Shown here: piece by piece, positions 12,804 to 23,500 of the stretch
How the letters are laid out: every line of letters starts with the position of its first letter
Position numbering within the stretch: the first letter of the stretch is position 1
Source of the DNA: Chenopodium formosanum
Lineage: Eukaryota > Streptophyta > Magnoliopsida > Caryophyllales > Amaranthaceae
Assembly: GCA_024500155.1 (NCBI GenBank)
Contig: CM044876.1
Span: 7,073,001 to 7,137,000, forward strand
DNA length: 64,000 nt
Reading direction: 5' to 3'
Notes under the pieces: generated by a model
What the model saw: the letters and a program-made list of their open reading frames with translations, nothing else
Databases searched by the model: none
Told to the model about the DNA's origin: nothing
Made by a program: the position numbers and the translations under genes

Positions 12804-13952
12804 GTGTTGAGAAAGCTGCAAGAGCAATGATATAGATAGGTTAATTAAATTCCAAATATTTGACTAGTGTTGTAAGTGTTGTTGGCTTGTATCATATGAT
12901 TAATCCCAATAAGATATAGCCATATAGGACTAGAATTTATTTTAAAACTCTTGATCTAAATAATATATCAATTTCGTTAAATTTAAGAAGTGTGTACTTT
13001 TTGTGTTTAGTACTTTGCATTACCCTATAAATAATATTGTATTTAAATATTTGGTTAGAACGAAACAAGAGAGTACATAGAAGATGATAAACTGCTTGGG
13101 GTGAGAGATGTTATTCCAAAATGGTTATTGCATAATATCTTGGCATCCAATAAGCCACCGTGGTCCACCGATATAGACGTATGTGTGTTTATGTGTGAAA
13201 ACAATCACCTTGAATAAGGTTAATTCACTTCTATATAGAGTGGGAAAAGACTAATTGGTAGGCTAGTGTTTGATGGAATGAGCACCTACATACAGGGCGG
13301 AGCTAGAAATTGTATATTAAGGGGCCAAACTTTATATCCTACGTAAGTATTGCAAGGAAAAAAAAAAATATATATAAGTATTAAAGACTTAAAGTGCAAA
13401 GTAAAATTAAAAAAAAAAAAAATAATAATAATAAAAGAAAGCAAATACTTTTTTTTTTTTTTTTTTTTTTTTGTGTGTTTAGAGAGCTACAGGGCGACGT
13501 GAGAATCGATCTCAGGGTCTCCTGAAATCGGGAGGGAGCTTTAACCACTTGAGCTATCCCTCACTCTCACTTAGATCATATACAATAAATGCTAATAAAT
13601 TAGATTTTGTGTGTGTGTGTGTGGACTGTGGAGTGTCTTTGAATGCTCAATGAAGTTTTCGCCAAAAAAAATCCTTTGGCGTAGGCACAAATGATGGGCC
13701 TAAAGCATTGAGCTAATAGATAATACGTGGGCCATGTTGACACTAAAACCATGAGAGGCCCAATGACGCAAAAAGTCTTTCAGGCTCAAAATAAAAGTCA
13801 TTTTGACACCCAAACAACGTGTATCATAAAACTAATTAATTTTCATACTTGATCATGAAATAGGAGAAAACTATGTCGTATTAACTTCTTAAAAACTTAT
13901 ATATTGCATGAGAAAACTATGTCGTATACACAACTAACCCTTTTATTTTTGC
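12745..13952. other. P450 3' flank, start of duplicated segment
   Basis: A poly(T) run of about 38 lies at 12763-12802, just after the stop. The flank 12803-13270 is homologous to the flanks of the other two CYP716 copies (14550-15010 and 60085-60480), so the duplicated unit extends past the gene. It also holds a SINE (13449-13571). Confidence 0.6.
13449..13571 (-). mobile_element. tRNA-derived SINE with poly(A)
   Basis: Read on the minus strand: a box A (TAGCTCAAGTGGTTAAAG), a box B (GAGATCGATTCTC) about 40 bp later, then about 24 A. These are the pol III internal promoter signals of a tRNA-derived SINE. No clear target duplication seen. Confidence 0.7.
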
Positions 13953-14527
13953 CAACGGATTCGAAATTCCCAAGGGTTGGAAGGTAATTTCACTATGACG
14001 TCTTATCATTTATTTCGAGTTCTGTTCAAGTCCAATCAGTTTGACCAAATTTAAATTTTAAGTTGTAACTTAAACTCTCACTACATACAAAGGTTTTACA
14101 ATTAGCAACTAAATCATGCATGTTCCACATTTTTCACAAGTTTGACCTTTGTTCTAAAGTCATAGTCATAAACTAATCAAGATTATTTAACATGTATAAA
14201 TGTACTTAATTGCAGCTATATTGGAGTGCAAATACAACACATTCGTACCCAGAATGCTTCCCAGACCCAAAAAAATTCGACCCATCGAGGTTCGATGGGT
14301 CCGGGCCAGCACCATACACATTCGTACCCTTTGGAGGGGGACCAAGAATGTGCCCAGGAAAGGAGTATGCAAGGCTAGAGATATTGGTGTTCATGTACCA
14401 CATTGTCAAGAGGTTTAAATGGGAAAAAGTTCTTCCAAATGAGAAAGTTATTGTTAATCCCATGCCTATCCCAGAGCATGGCCTTCCCGTCCGCCTTTTC
14501 CCACACCCTCAAACTACGGTTGCTTAA
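13953..14527 (+). pseudogene. Partial CYP716 copy (end of exon 3 and exon 4)
   Basis: Homology to the complete P450 starts abruptly in the middle of exon 3 (13953-13983), continues through intron 3 and a fully open exon 4 (14216-14527, with [15 protein letters not shown], ending at a stop). Exons 1, 2 and most of exon 3 are absent. The breakpoint falls after 60.6-kb-like flank DNA (ACTATGTCGTA), so the fragment arose by unequal duplication rather than retroposition: its intron is kept. Confidence 0.85.
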
Positions 14528-15034
14528 TTTGATTGCGATCGGGAATTATTTTGTTACTTTGTTTTTTTGGGTGTTGAGAAAGCCACAAGAGTAATGATTT
14601 AGATAAAATTGTATCCTAAATATTTGATAGTATTTTATTAATGTTGTAAGTGTTGTTGACTTGTTACATATGAATCCCAATAAGGTATTAAGGTATAGCC
14701 ATATATAGGACTAGAATTTATTTTAAAACTCATGATCCAAATAACAAACATTAATTTCGTTAAATTTAAGAAGTGATTTTATATTTTTATATTTGGTCAG
14801 AATGAAACATGAAATTACATAGAAGCAACATAATCTAAAGATTCTAAGATAAACTGCTTGGGTGAGACCAATATAAAAGGGTTATTGCATAATATCTTGG
14901 CATCTAATCAGCCACCAATATAAAAGTATGCGTGTTTATGTGTGAAAACATTTACTTTGAATAAGGTTCATTTTTAGATAGAATGGAAAGACCTTGATTG
15001 GTAGGCTTGTGTTTAATGGGCAGAACATAAAGAT
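14528..15034. other. Duplicated P450 3' flank
   Basis: Homologous to 12745-13270 and 60050-60480. No gene seen. Confidence 0.6.
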
Positions 15035-15446
15035 GGTACTGGGCCAGGCTGGTCCAAGGCCCGACACAGCCCAACAGGAAAAAAGCACGGCATGGGTATG
15101 AGGTAGGTCTAACACGGCATATTATTGTGCGTGTGTGCCGTGGGCCATGCCCGGGTCTCCTTTATTTGAGAGAAGCACGATAAGGCACGATACGGCCAGA
15201 CCCGATACGATAAAGAATGCTAAAATAAATGCAATTTTTCTTATGCAGGCAAGCCCCACAGTCCGACACGACCCAGCACGATGGCACATGGGCTTGGGCC
15301 GTGCACGTGCCAACCTTTTGAAAACTTCGACCTGGCACAAAACTCGTATGCCGAGCCATGGGCCGTGCCTAACTAGCCAGCTAACCCCAAATCACGTTGG
15401 CTCGGCACGAGGCACGACCTAACACGACCCAAAACCATCTGAACAC
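15035..15446. repeat. GC-rich degenerate GGCACGRCCC repeat
   Basis: Units like GGCACGGC, GGCCCGACAC and ACGACCC recur through this block, which is much richer in GC than its surroundings. Apparent open frames are repeat translations. Like the CGGTTCGG blocks, this is probably a transposon-derived low-complexity element. Confidence 0.5.
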
Positions 15447-15656
15447 CTACACAAAATAAGCACATAAGGCGGCTTCGGGAGTGTATGCGGTAAAACCCTC
15501 TTAATGCTTAATTAAGCTCATCCTTTGGGGTTTTCAAAAATAATAAATAAATAAATGAACTTTTGACATAGGTACAAACGATGGGCCTAAAATAACATTG
15601 AGCTGATAGATAAAAAATAAATAGGCCCTTGTTGGGCATTGTTAAGCTGATTTGAC

Positions 15657-16607
15657 CAACTAGTCTAAGGTGCACCCTTGTGCACCTTAGATAGGTGCAA
15701 CAACGTAAAAAAATTAACACTACGCTCTACAAAATGAATATTTAGTAAACAAATATGAACTTTTAGTAAAAAAAGTATGAACATGAAAAAAGAATGAACA
15801 TTTAATAATAAAAAATGAACACATAAAAAAAATGAACATTTAATACTTATAATGCATATGTTTCATAATCATATTATTTTTTATTTTTTTAAATTTTATG
15901 TTCATAATTAAATGCATTATATTCATAATAATACTTTATATGTTCATATATAATTTCAAATATTCATAATGTAAATATGTAGTGTTGTTCATGATATATT
16001 AATTAAATCTGTTTATGCATATGTTGTCTTTCTTAAATGTTTATGTTCATATTTTTTTACGTATATGTTCACCTTTGGAATGCTTTTATTCACTTTAAGA
16101 AAACCAATGCTTACGTTCATATTTTGAAATGTTATGTTCACTTTCTGAAATGCATAAGTTCATATTTTTTATGCCTATGTTCACTTTCTGAAAAGCTAAT
16201 GTTCACATTTATGGGAACATATGCATATGTTCATATTTTGCATGATTATGTTCAAATAAAAAAAAATGCAGAAAATTAGATAAATTTCAATTCGTTAGAA
16301 TTAAGAAAATCATATATTACCTCCGTTAACATTTAGTTGCAACTTTGGAATATTTTATGTCTCAAATAATACCCCAAAGTTGCGGCTAAATGTTAACGAA
16401 GGTAGTATAACCTAATCAATCGAAGTTAATAACAAAGTCACCACGTAAGAGATCGAAAATCACACATTTTTACGCCCATGTTCACTTTCTGAAAAGCTAA
16501 TATTCATATTTTTTATACCTATGTTCACTTTCTGAAAAGCTAATGTTCATATTGTGCTGTTGTTACACCTATTTCTAGGTGCATGAGTATGCACCTAAGA
16601 ATATGCG
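15657..16607. mobile_element. TIR element with TATGTTCA arrays, MULE-like 11-bp TSD
   Basis: Imperfect inverted ends of about 45 bp, each with an inner palindrome (CTAAGGTGCACCC...GTGCACCTTAG on the left). Flanking duplications GCTGATTTGAC (15646-15656) and GCTGATCTGAC (16608-16618) match at 10 of 11, which suggests a Mutator-like element. The core holds GAACAT-type motifs on the left (15730-15840) and TATGTTCA-type motifs on the right (15860-16560). A hairpin MITE (16318-16407) has inserted into it. No transposase frame. Confidence 0.7.
16318..16407. mobile_element. Hairpin Stowaway-like MITE (CTACCTCCG family)
   Basis: Near-perfect inverted repeat: ACCTCCGTTAAC at one end and GTTAACGAAGGT at the other, with GCAACTTTGGAATATTTTAT in the arm. 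Related copies at 32072-32185, 39761-39850 and 41911-42001. Confidence 0.8.
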
Positions 16608-17101
16608 CTGATCTGACTACTTAGTACTTTAGTGGAGAAGTCTTAGTCCATACCTAATATGTATGAGAGTCATACATATTGAGGTGAGTGTATATATTTT
16701 TAAGTTTTATTGTATACAAAATATACGATTAAAATTTACATTTTTTTAAAAAAGACCATACAAAATATACCATTAAAATTTAGATTTTTTTTTTAAAAAG
16801 ACCAAAATACCACCATGTTGTATGTTGCTCATACAACACTACGGGTATGTTGTATGTACCTAGAATTCTCCATAGTTAGTGTCACACTGTCAAGTGTACT
16901 TGGGGCCTCTAGTTAGTTCCTCATTATTCTTTAATGTCACTATGTCAGTTTTCTCTTTTCTTTACCCTTCTTCACTCAACAATAGAGATGGCAATGGGTG
17001 AGAGGTGGGTTGGCTGGTGCTTCATCCATACACCTTCATCCACCAACGATCCATTTGTCACCAAATTTACCTTCAAACATTATTTGAAATCAATCAATCA
17101 A
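16608..17101. other. Intergenic, no gene seen
   Basis: Short internal repeats around ACAAAATATACCATTAAAATTTA (16710-16790). No coding signal. Confidence 0.4.
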
Positions 17102-17454
17102 TCAATCAATTAAATACTACTAAAAGCGAATCTAAACACACACTTGTCAATATATTATTAAATAATTTCCCGCCAAAAGTACTTTCTAAAAAAATTATTG
17201 TTATGTAAGGAAAAAATAAATTATATCTAAATTATGACATAATTTGTTTTATATAAAATATAAATCTTTTCCTAAAAGATTAAACTATCCATTATAAATT
17301 TATAATTATTACATGTATTTTAAATATTTTCTCTTACATGCTTTTATTTTTAGTATACTCTATAGTTTTTAATACTCAAGTCATTAAATCAAAAATTTAT
17401 AATAAAATTATCAAAAATATTTAACAACCGTGCATTGCACGGGATTTAACCTAG
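17102..17454 (+). mobile_element. Non-autonomous Helitron
   Basis: The 5' end is TCAATCAATTAAATACTAC after an A; the 3' end is a hairpin CCGTGCATTGCACGG, then GATTTAAC and CTAG, followed by T. A|T insertion, a TC start and a hairpin-CTRR end are Helitron hallmarks. The exact 5' base is uncertain because of a (TCAA)n run. Confidence 0.75.
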
Positions 17455-18000
17455 TTAACATTATAAGTGGAGTAACGAATTCGCAAATTTAGTTTAGGAT
17501 TAATCTCAACATTTCAAATGAAAAATTTACAAGCATGAATAATAATATAAAATGTTAATTAAACATAATCTTAACTCTTAACATGACCACGTGGCATATT
17601 TAACCTAAACAGTAAAACAATTAATTACCCCCCAAACCACACCATGATTTATTTTTGGGAAGATAAGGTTGACTTATTCTAAAATCATACTATAAAATAA
17701 GCTAATTTAAACTCACCATACAAAGATTGCCTTTTTTTTGACAAATTTCCTACATGAATTCAATAGTATAAATAAAAATTGTTGTCACATAAAGCCTTAA
17801 CAAACTTTTATAAATTAACTAGGTTAGGTCCTGTGCAATATTTATTAACAATATTTATTATTGATTTATTGTTGATTATTATTATTTACATGAATGCACG
17901 GTTATTCAATATTTATTGTTGATTTAACAATATTTATTATTTACATGAATGCACGGTTATTAACAATATTTATTATTGATTTATTGTTATATATAATTGA

Positions 18001-18391
18001 TACTCCCTCCATTCCTAAATTACATTTCTCTTTTCTATTTTTGGTATTCCAAAATTACATTTCTCCTTTCTATTTTTGGTAAGTTTTTTTTAGTAAATCA
18101 ACTCTCTTTTTCTGTTTTATATTTAACGCTTTCTCACTCATCCTTACCTAATCTCACTCATAAGTCATAATCCTTGTGCCAAATTACAATGAATATGAAA
18201 AATTTTCAATTAGGAGCATGTGATTGATCCTTTTTTTTTTGCAAAGGATTGATGACATGTCATGAGTAATAACTAATCTATCTTTGTACTTACCATTGCA
18301 TTATCTAATTATTGTTATTTGTCTTATTCTTCCATCCTTAATTCCCGTGTAAATTTCCAAACAGGAATGTAATTTAGGGACGGCGGGAGTA
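18001..18391. mobile_element. Stowaway-like MITE
   Basis: Ends TACTCCCTCCATTCC and GGACGGCGGGAGTA are inverted, with internal arms CCTAAATTACAT / ATGTAATTTAGG. A possible small poly(T) insertion with GATTGAT duplication lies inside at 18222-18253. Confidence 0.65.
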
Positions 18392-19217
18392 GAATATACT
18401 CCGTAATATATATATATAAATTGTCTAAATTTATCATGGACAAAAATGAAGTATTTGACGGATTAAAACACGGAATATCATGTTTAACTGACATTCTAAT
18501 GTTTCAGCCATATAATCTAGAAAATCTATATTAGTTGAATATAATAAGATAAAAATTATATAGGAATAAAAAATCCTACAAAACCATAGAAAGAAAAATT
18601 AAAAAAAGGAGATGATGTGACTCATGTGAGTTTAGACAAAAAAATCTATACCTATATACTTTTTGTGATCAATATATTGTAATGTCTTATTTTTAGTCAT
18701 TAACTTTTGTCTATCTCAATTGTACCCTTGAAGCAGATATTTGTTCGCCATACAAACTTATAGTAGAAGATTGTATTTTGTAAACATGTTATACAAATAT
18801 TATATTTTCCACATTAGTTAAATGAGTGTCAATTTTTCCTTAAAAAAGGTAAATATCATGGCTATTTATGTATTAATTAATTTTTACAAATAAATTCTTT
18901 AAATAAATTTTCTATTAAATTAATTTTTATTTTCTAAAAAAAATACTAAGGACACACCAACAATGACACTCTGTTAGTATATAGTTATTGACGGTATTAA
19001 TACATCAAGATTTATGGCTTAAATATACCAAAAAAATGTATTAATTTTATACTATGTAGATGCTAGAGAGATTGAAACAATAATAATTTGTTTCCCTAAA
19101 TATGATAATAAGTCATAAATAACCTATACTTTTAATTTTTTTACCATTGTATATCAAAATGTATTTTTAAAAATGTTTATGAGCCACGAAGATCCGCACA
19201 TACTAACAGTACACTAC

Positions 19218-19457
19218 GGGCCTGTTCATATTTACTTAATAATTTCAGTTCAGTTCAGTTCAGTTCAGCTCCAATCAGTTCAGTTCAGTTCAGCTCTCAT
19301 TAGTTCAGTTCAGCTCTTAATTTCCCTCTCACATAAAATATTCATTTCAACTCAATTCAGTTCAGTTCAGTTCCAATCAGTTCAGTTCAGTTCATTTCAG
19401 CTCCAATCAGTTCAGTTCAGTTCAGTTTAGCTCAGTTCAGTAAATGTGAACAGACCC
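19218..19457. mobile_element. PIF/Harbinger-like MITE with CAGTT arrays
   Basis: Inverted ends GGGCCTGTTCATATTTACT and AGTAAATGTGAACAGACCC, flanked by a 3-bp duplication TAC (19215-19217 and 19458-19460). The core is tandem TTCAG/CAGTT units. The translated frame is repeat only. Related to the element at 57484-57630. Confidence 0.75.
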
Positions 19458-19592
19458 TACATCACCATTTAACTAGCATTGTGCCACGTCATAGGCGTAA
19501 ACTTTTTTTAGAATTATTAAACTCATAACTTATTTTAGAATTTTTTTTTATTTGTTATTATTTAAATTTTTTTTTTTTGGAGAAAATTGAAA

Positions 19593-19999
19593 TCAATTAC
19601 ATACTCCTTAAGGGGAATCCAAAGGGACACTTGTCAATGTATTATTATAATAATTCCTGCCAAAATTACTTTCTAAACAATAATTATTGCTGTATAAATA
19701 TAAGGTTACATTAGATTATGAGTTTTATTTTATATATAATCTAAAGTAAACCTTGTAAAATATCAACTTTCACATACACATTATTACCATTACATATTTA
19801 AAGATTTTTTTCCTAACATGTTTTTATTTTTTGAATATATATTTAATGCGTTTTATAACGGATTAATCGATTCAATTTTTTTTTATATAATTATTATATA
19901 TTTATTATAATTATCAAAAATTTGTGCATCGCACGTGAATTTTTTTTTTTTTTTTTGGTGAAAAAAAAAATCACGTGCAATGCACGTGATTTACCATAG
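19593..19999 (+). mobile_element. Degraded non-autonomous Helitron
   Basis: Begins A|TCAATTACATACTCC and shares GACACTTGTCAAT...CCAAAATTACTTTCT with the Helitron at 17102-17454. The 3' hairpin region (GTGCATCGCACGTG) has been duplicated around a poly(T) insertion, and the terminal CTAG appears as CATAG. Confidence 0.5.
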
Positions 20000-20018
20000 T
20001 TATAAACTACGAAGTATA

Positions 20019-20308
20019 TGTTAGTGGACCAACTCAACCAAAAGCTTAAGCTGATGGTTGAGGCCCAGGAATATGTTTTATACTCTATCACGCCCCTCAC
20101 ACGAGAGCCCATTTGGGCTAGAAGTTTGGATGCAGCATGGGCCTCCCTCATACCCAACGCTTAATATTCCACTTGAAAGTGGGGGTGAATGAGATTCGAA
20201 ATCGTGACCTTTGTATCACGCTGGCTCTTGATACCATGTTAGTGGACCAACTCAACCAAAAGCTTAAGCTGATAGTTGAGGCCCAGGAATATGTTTTATA
20301 CTCTATCA
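20019..20308 (-). mobile_element. Intact TRIM (miniature LTR retrotransposon)
   Basis: Two 72-bp direct repeats (20019-20090 and 20237-20308; one mismatch) start TG and end CA when read on the minus strand. They are flanked by a 5-bp target duplication GTATA (20014-20018, 20309-20313). Just inside the 5' LTR is a primer-binding site, TGGTATCAAGAGCC, close to the initiator-Met tRNA 3' complement, and just before the 3' LTR is a purine tract (GTGTGAGGGGCG). The 146-bp interior codes for nothing. A solo LTR of the same family lies at 63723-63793. Confidence 0.92.
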
Positions 20309-20548
20309 GTATATACCAATACAACTCAATAAAGATTTCACATGATCGAGTATATTTCTATTCATACCAAATATATGTTTATCAAGATGTTATATAAAAT
20401 TTGCAAGTGAACCAATATAAAGATTTCAACCAAGAATAACAAATAGGAACAAAGAGATTAACCATCTTGTGCATTAGCACATACATCTACATACTCCGGT
20501 TATTGTGAAATCTTTAGCTTATTCCATTGAGATAAATTCAATTTTTTT

Positions 20549-23500
20549 TCAAAAGGAGTTGATTGAAGTCAATGGAACAAGCTTTCTATATTCAGCAAGT
20601 GCCAACAATGGATAATAATTCCTGTACATTGGAAAATGTAAAATGCAATTCTTCAAGGATGTTCCCGTTGATTCCTATTTTCAAATCTATAACCATTAAA
20701 AGTGAGAACTTGGCAATTGGAAAACTCCTTAGTAATAGTGTGGTGACCCTTTTGCCCCTCAAAATGTTCAAGTACTATTCTGCCCTTATTTGCTCTTTGG
20801 TGATCTGTTTCTTTCATCTTTGCTCTGTCAGGATGCTTAGGTGGCGCTTTCTTGTCTTTTGATTACTCTGTGAGCTGGTTTGGTCTTCCTGGTGGTCGAC
20901 AGGTGGCGATTGGAGTGCACAGTTGTTTCTGTTGTGGTTTTCTTCGTGCAAAGATGGCAATGCTTATGGTGTTCTGCATGTGTAGGGGAGTGAAGATGTA
21001 TTAGGATTAGGAGTGTTTTAGGAATTGTGTACATTTATGGTGTTGTATTTTGTTTGGGTATGGGATTATCCTGTTCAATTGTAATAAAGTCTTAACAATT
21101 TTAAATTGGAAATCGTTGTTGTACATTGTAATTTAGAGATTAAATTTAGATTTTTTTGTTAGGTTTGGAGTGTTTTTGTTTTTTGTTTTTTAAAAAATTG
21201 CTAGATCAAATGCTGATATTATGTGTTGATTAAAAATTGCTAAATCAGATGCTGATATTATGTGCTGATTGATATCCATTTTAGAGCATTTTAAGGGATT
21301 GGCTGATACATATGCTAATTTATGGGCTGCATTTATGTTTGTAATTAGTGAGCGTTTAGGAGGCTACCTTTATTAGTGAGCGTTTAGGAGGCTGCAATTA
21401 GTGAACTTGTGGCTGAGTGTTCGGCTCAATTGAGGCTTAAAATTCTTAGTTGCTTTTGTTTTGGACGGTGCTGCTGTAAGGCTTAAAATCAGGCGTGCTA
21501 ACAGTTACCAATGCCTTTTGTGTTTGTTTTAAGTTTCTGTTTGTTGAATTTGACATTTTAAGCTTGGCAGTCTGAGTTGGGCGGCTTAATCTGCTGGAGT
21601 CAGCTTCATATCCATTGGTCACTCCCTTTATCCACTGGTTTACTGGGTGTTTTGTGTTGGTAATGATTAAAATTGATTTTGGGCGGTTATAAGAAGGGCT
21701 TTGGTATGCAGAGGCTTTTCCTCTTTTTAAAAAAAGTACTTTTAAATCACTATGTTTGCATTTTAGATTAAAAATAGGAGCAAAAAAGGGGGTTTATAAA
21801 TAAGGTCTGCATTTAGTGAGTGAGGGCAGGAAGAGAGGAAGCAAGGAGCCCTGTGAAGGGTTGGAGCATACAGTGAGGTTGAGGTATAAATTTAAGCTTT
21901 ATAATTTTTTAGTTAAAACTTTATAATTGACAAGGTTTGCTATTTTGTGCTTGGGTGTAAATATTAGTTTTGTTGGTTTCAAGTAAGGCTCCATGGTTAG
22001 CAAAATCTTCATTTTACAAGCTCATTGTCCATGTTTGCATTGCTTCGGTTGGATTTCTTTGATGGACATGGCAACTGTGTTTTCTGCTGCCTTATTGTGC
22101 AAGTCATGCTGCCTTTGTATGCTGGTCAAGTACTTCGGGTTGCTTTTCCTTTGCTGCTGGAGTAAGTTTGCTGACCTTTGGTGGTTTGTGCTTTCATGCT
22201 ATATCCTCAATCAGTGGTTGCTTGGTTTGTTTCTGTTTAGGTTTGGTGGTCAGTTTTCTGTTATGTTTTGTTATCTGGAATGCTGTGTTTGTGGTTCTTG
22301 TCGATGATTCTGTCTGTGAGTGCTGATTCTCTTCTTGTGTGTTTCTTTTTGACAGGTTCTATTAATTTGGCATTCAGGAGAGAAGTATTCTGTAAGTATT
22401 ACTGTAGTTGTTTGTGATGTTTAAAGATTTTAGGGTATAGTGGAATATATGTACTGTGGCTAATGTAGTGTCATGTGTTCATTCATGCATGTTTTGAGTT
22501 CTGTGGTCTAGCTTTTTAAAATGGATGCTTATTGTTTATGCTTGCTGTGTTGTGGCTTGCTCTGCAGTTCATGCTTTGGCTTTAAATTAAGATTATATGC
22601 TCTTTATAAATATGTTTGGGTTTGCTTTTTGGTTTAATAATACTTGTAATGTGTGATTATATATATTTGTTAAGGTATCAACATCTTTTTGGTTGAATTC
22701 AAGTAAGGCTCCATGGTTAGCAAAATCTTCATTTCACAAGCTCATTGTCCATGTTTGCATTGCTTCGGTTGGATTTCTTTGATGGACATGGCAACTGTGT
22801 TTTCTGCTGCCTTATTGTGCAAGTCATGCTGCCTTTGTATGCTAGTCAAGTATTTCGGGTTGCTTTTCCTTTGCTGCTGGAGTAAGTTTGCTGACCTTTG
22901 GTGGTTTGTGCTTTCATGCTATATCCTCAATCAGTGGTTGCTTGGTTTGTTTCTGTTTAGGTTTGGTGGTCAGTTTTCTGTTATGTTTTGTTATCTGGAA
23001 TGCTGTGTTTGTGGTTCTTGTCGATGATTCTGTCTGTGAGTGCTGATTCTCTTCTTGTGTGTTTCTTTTTGACAGGTTCTATTAATTTGGCATTCAGGAG
23101 AGAAGTATTCTGTAAGTATTACTGTAGTTGTTTGTGATGTTTAAAGATTTTAGGGTATAGTGGAATATATATACTGTGGCTAATGTAGTGTCATGTGTTC
23201 ATTCATGCATGTTTTGAGTTCTGTGGTCTAGCTTTTTAAAATGGATGCCTATTGTTTATGCTTGCTGTGTTGTGGCTTGCTCTGCAGTTCATGCTTTGGC
23301 TTTAAATTAAGATTATATGCTCTTTATAAATATGTTTGGGTTTGCTTTTTGGTTTAATAATACTTGTAATGTGTGATTATATATATTTGTTAAGGTATCA
23401 ACATCTTTTTGGTTGAATTCAGCAATTTCTTATTTTACATGTTTTAGGCTGTGATATAGTACTGTGGTCTGGTGTGCAATTTGTGGTGTGTTTGAGGAAT

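Noticed and set aside
21993..23027. Two identical-looking 104-codon frames as proteins
   Set aside because: They are copies of one duplicated leader segment, Cys/Phe-rich, interrupted by splice-like signals and without any domain.
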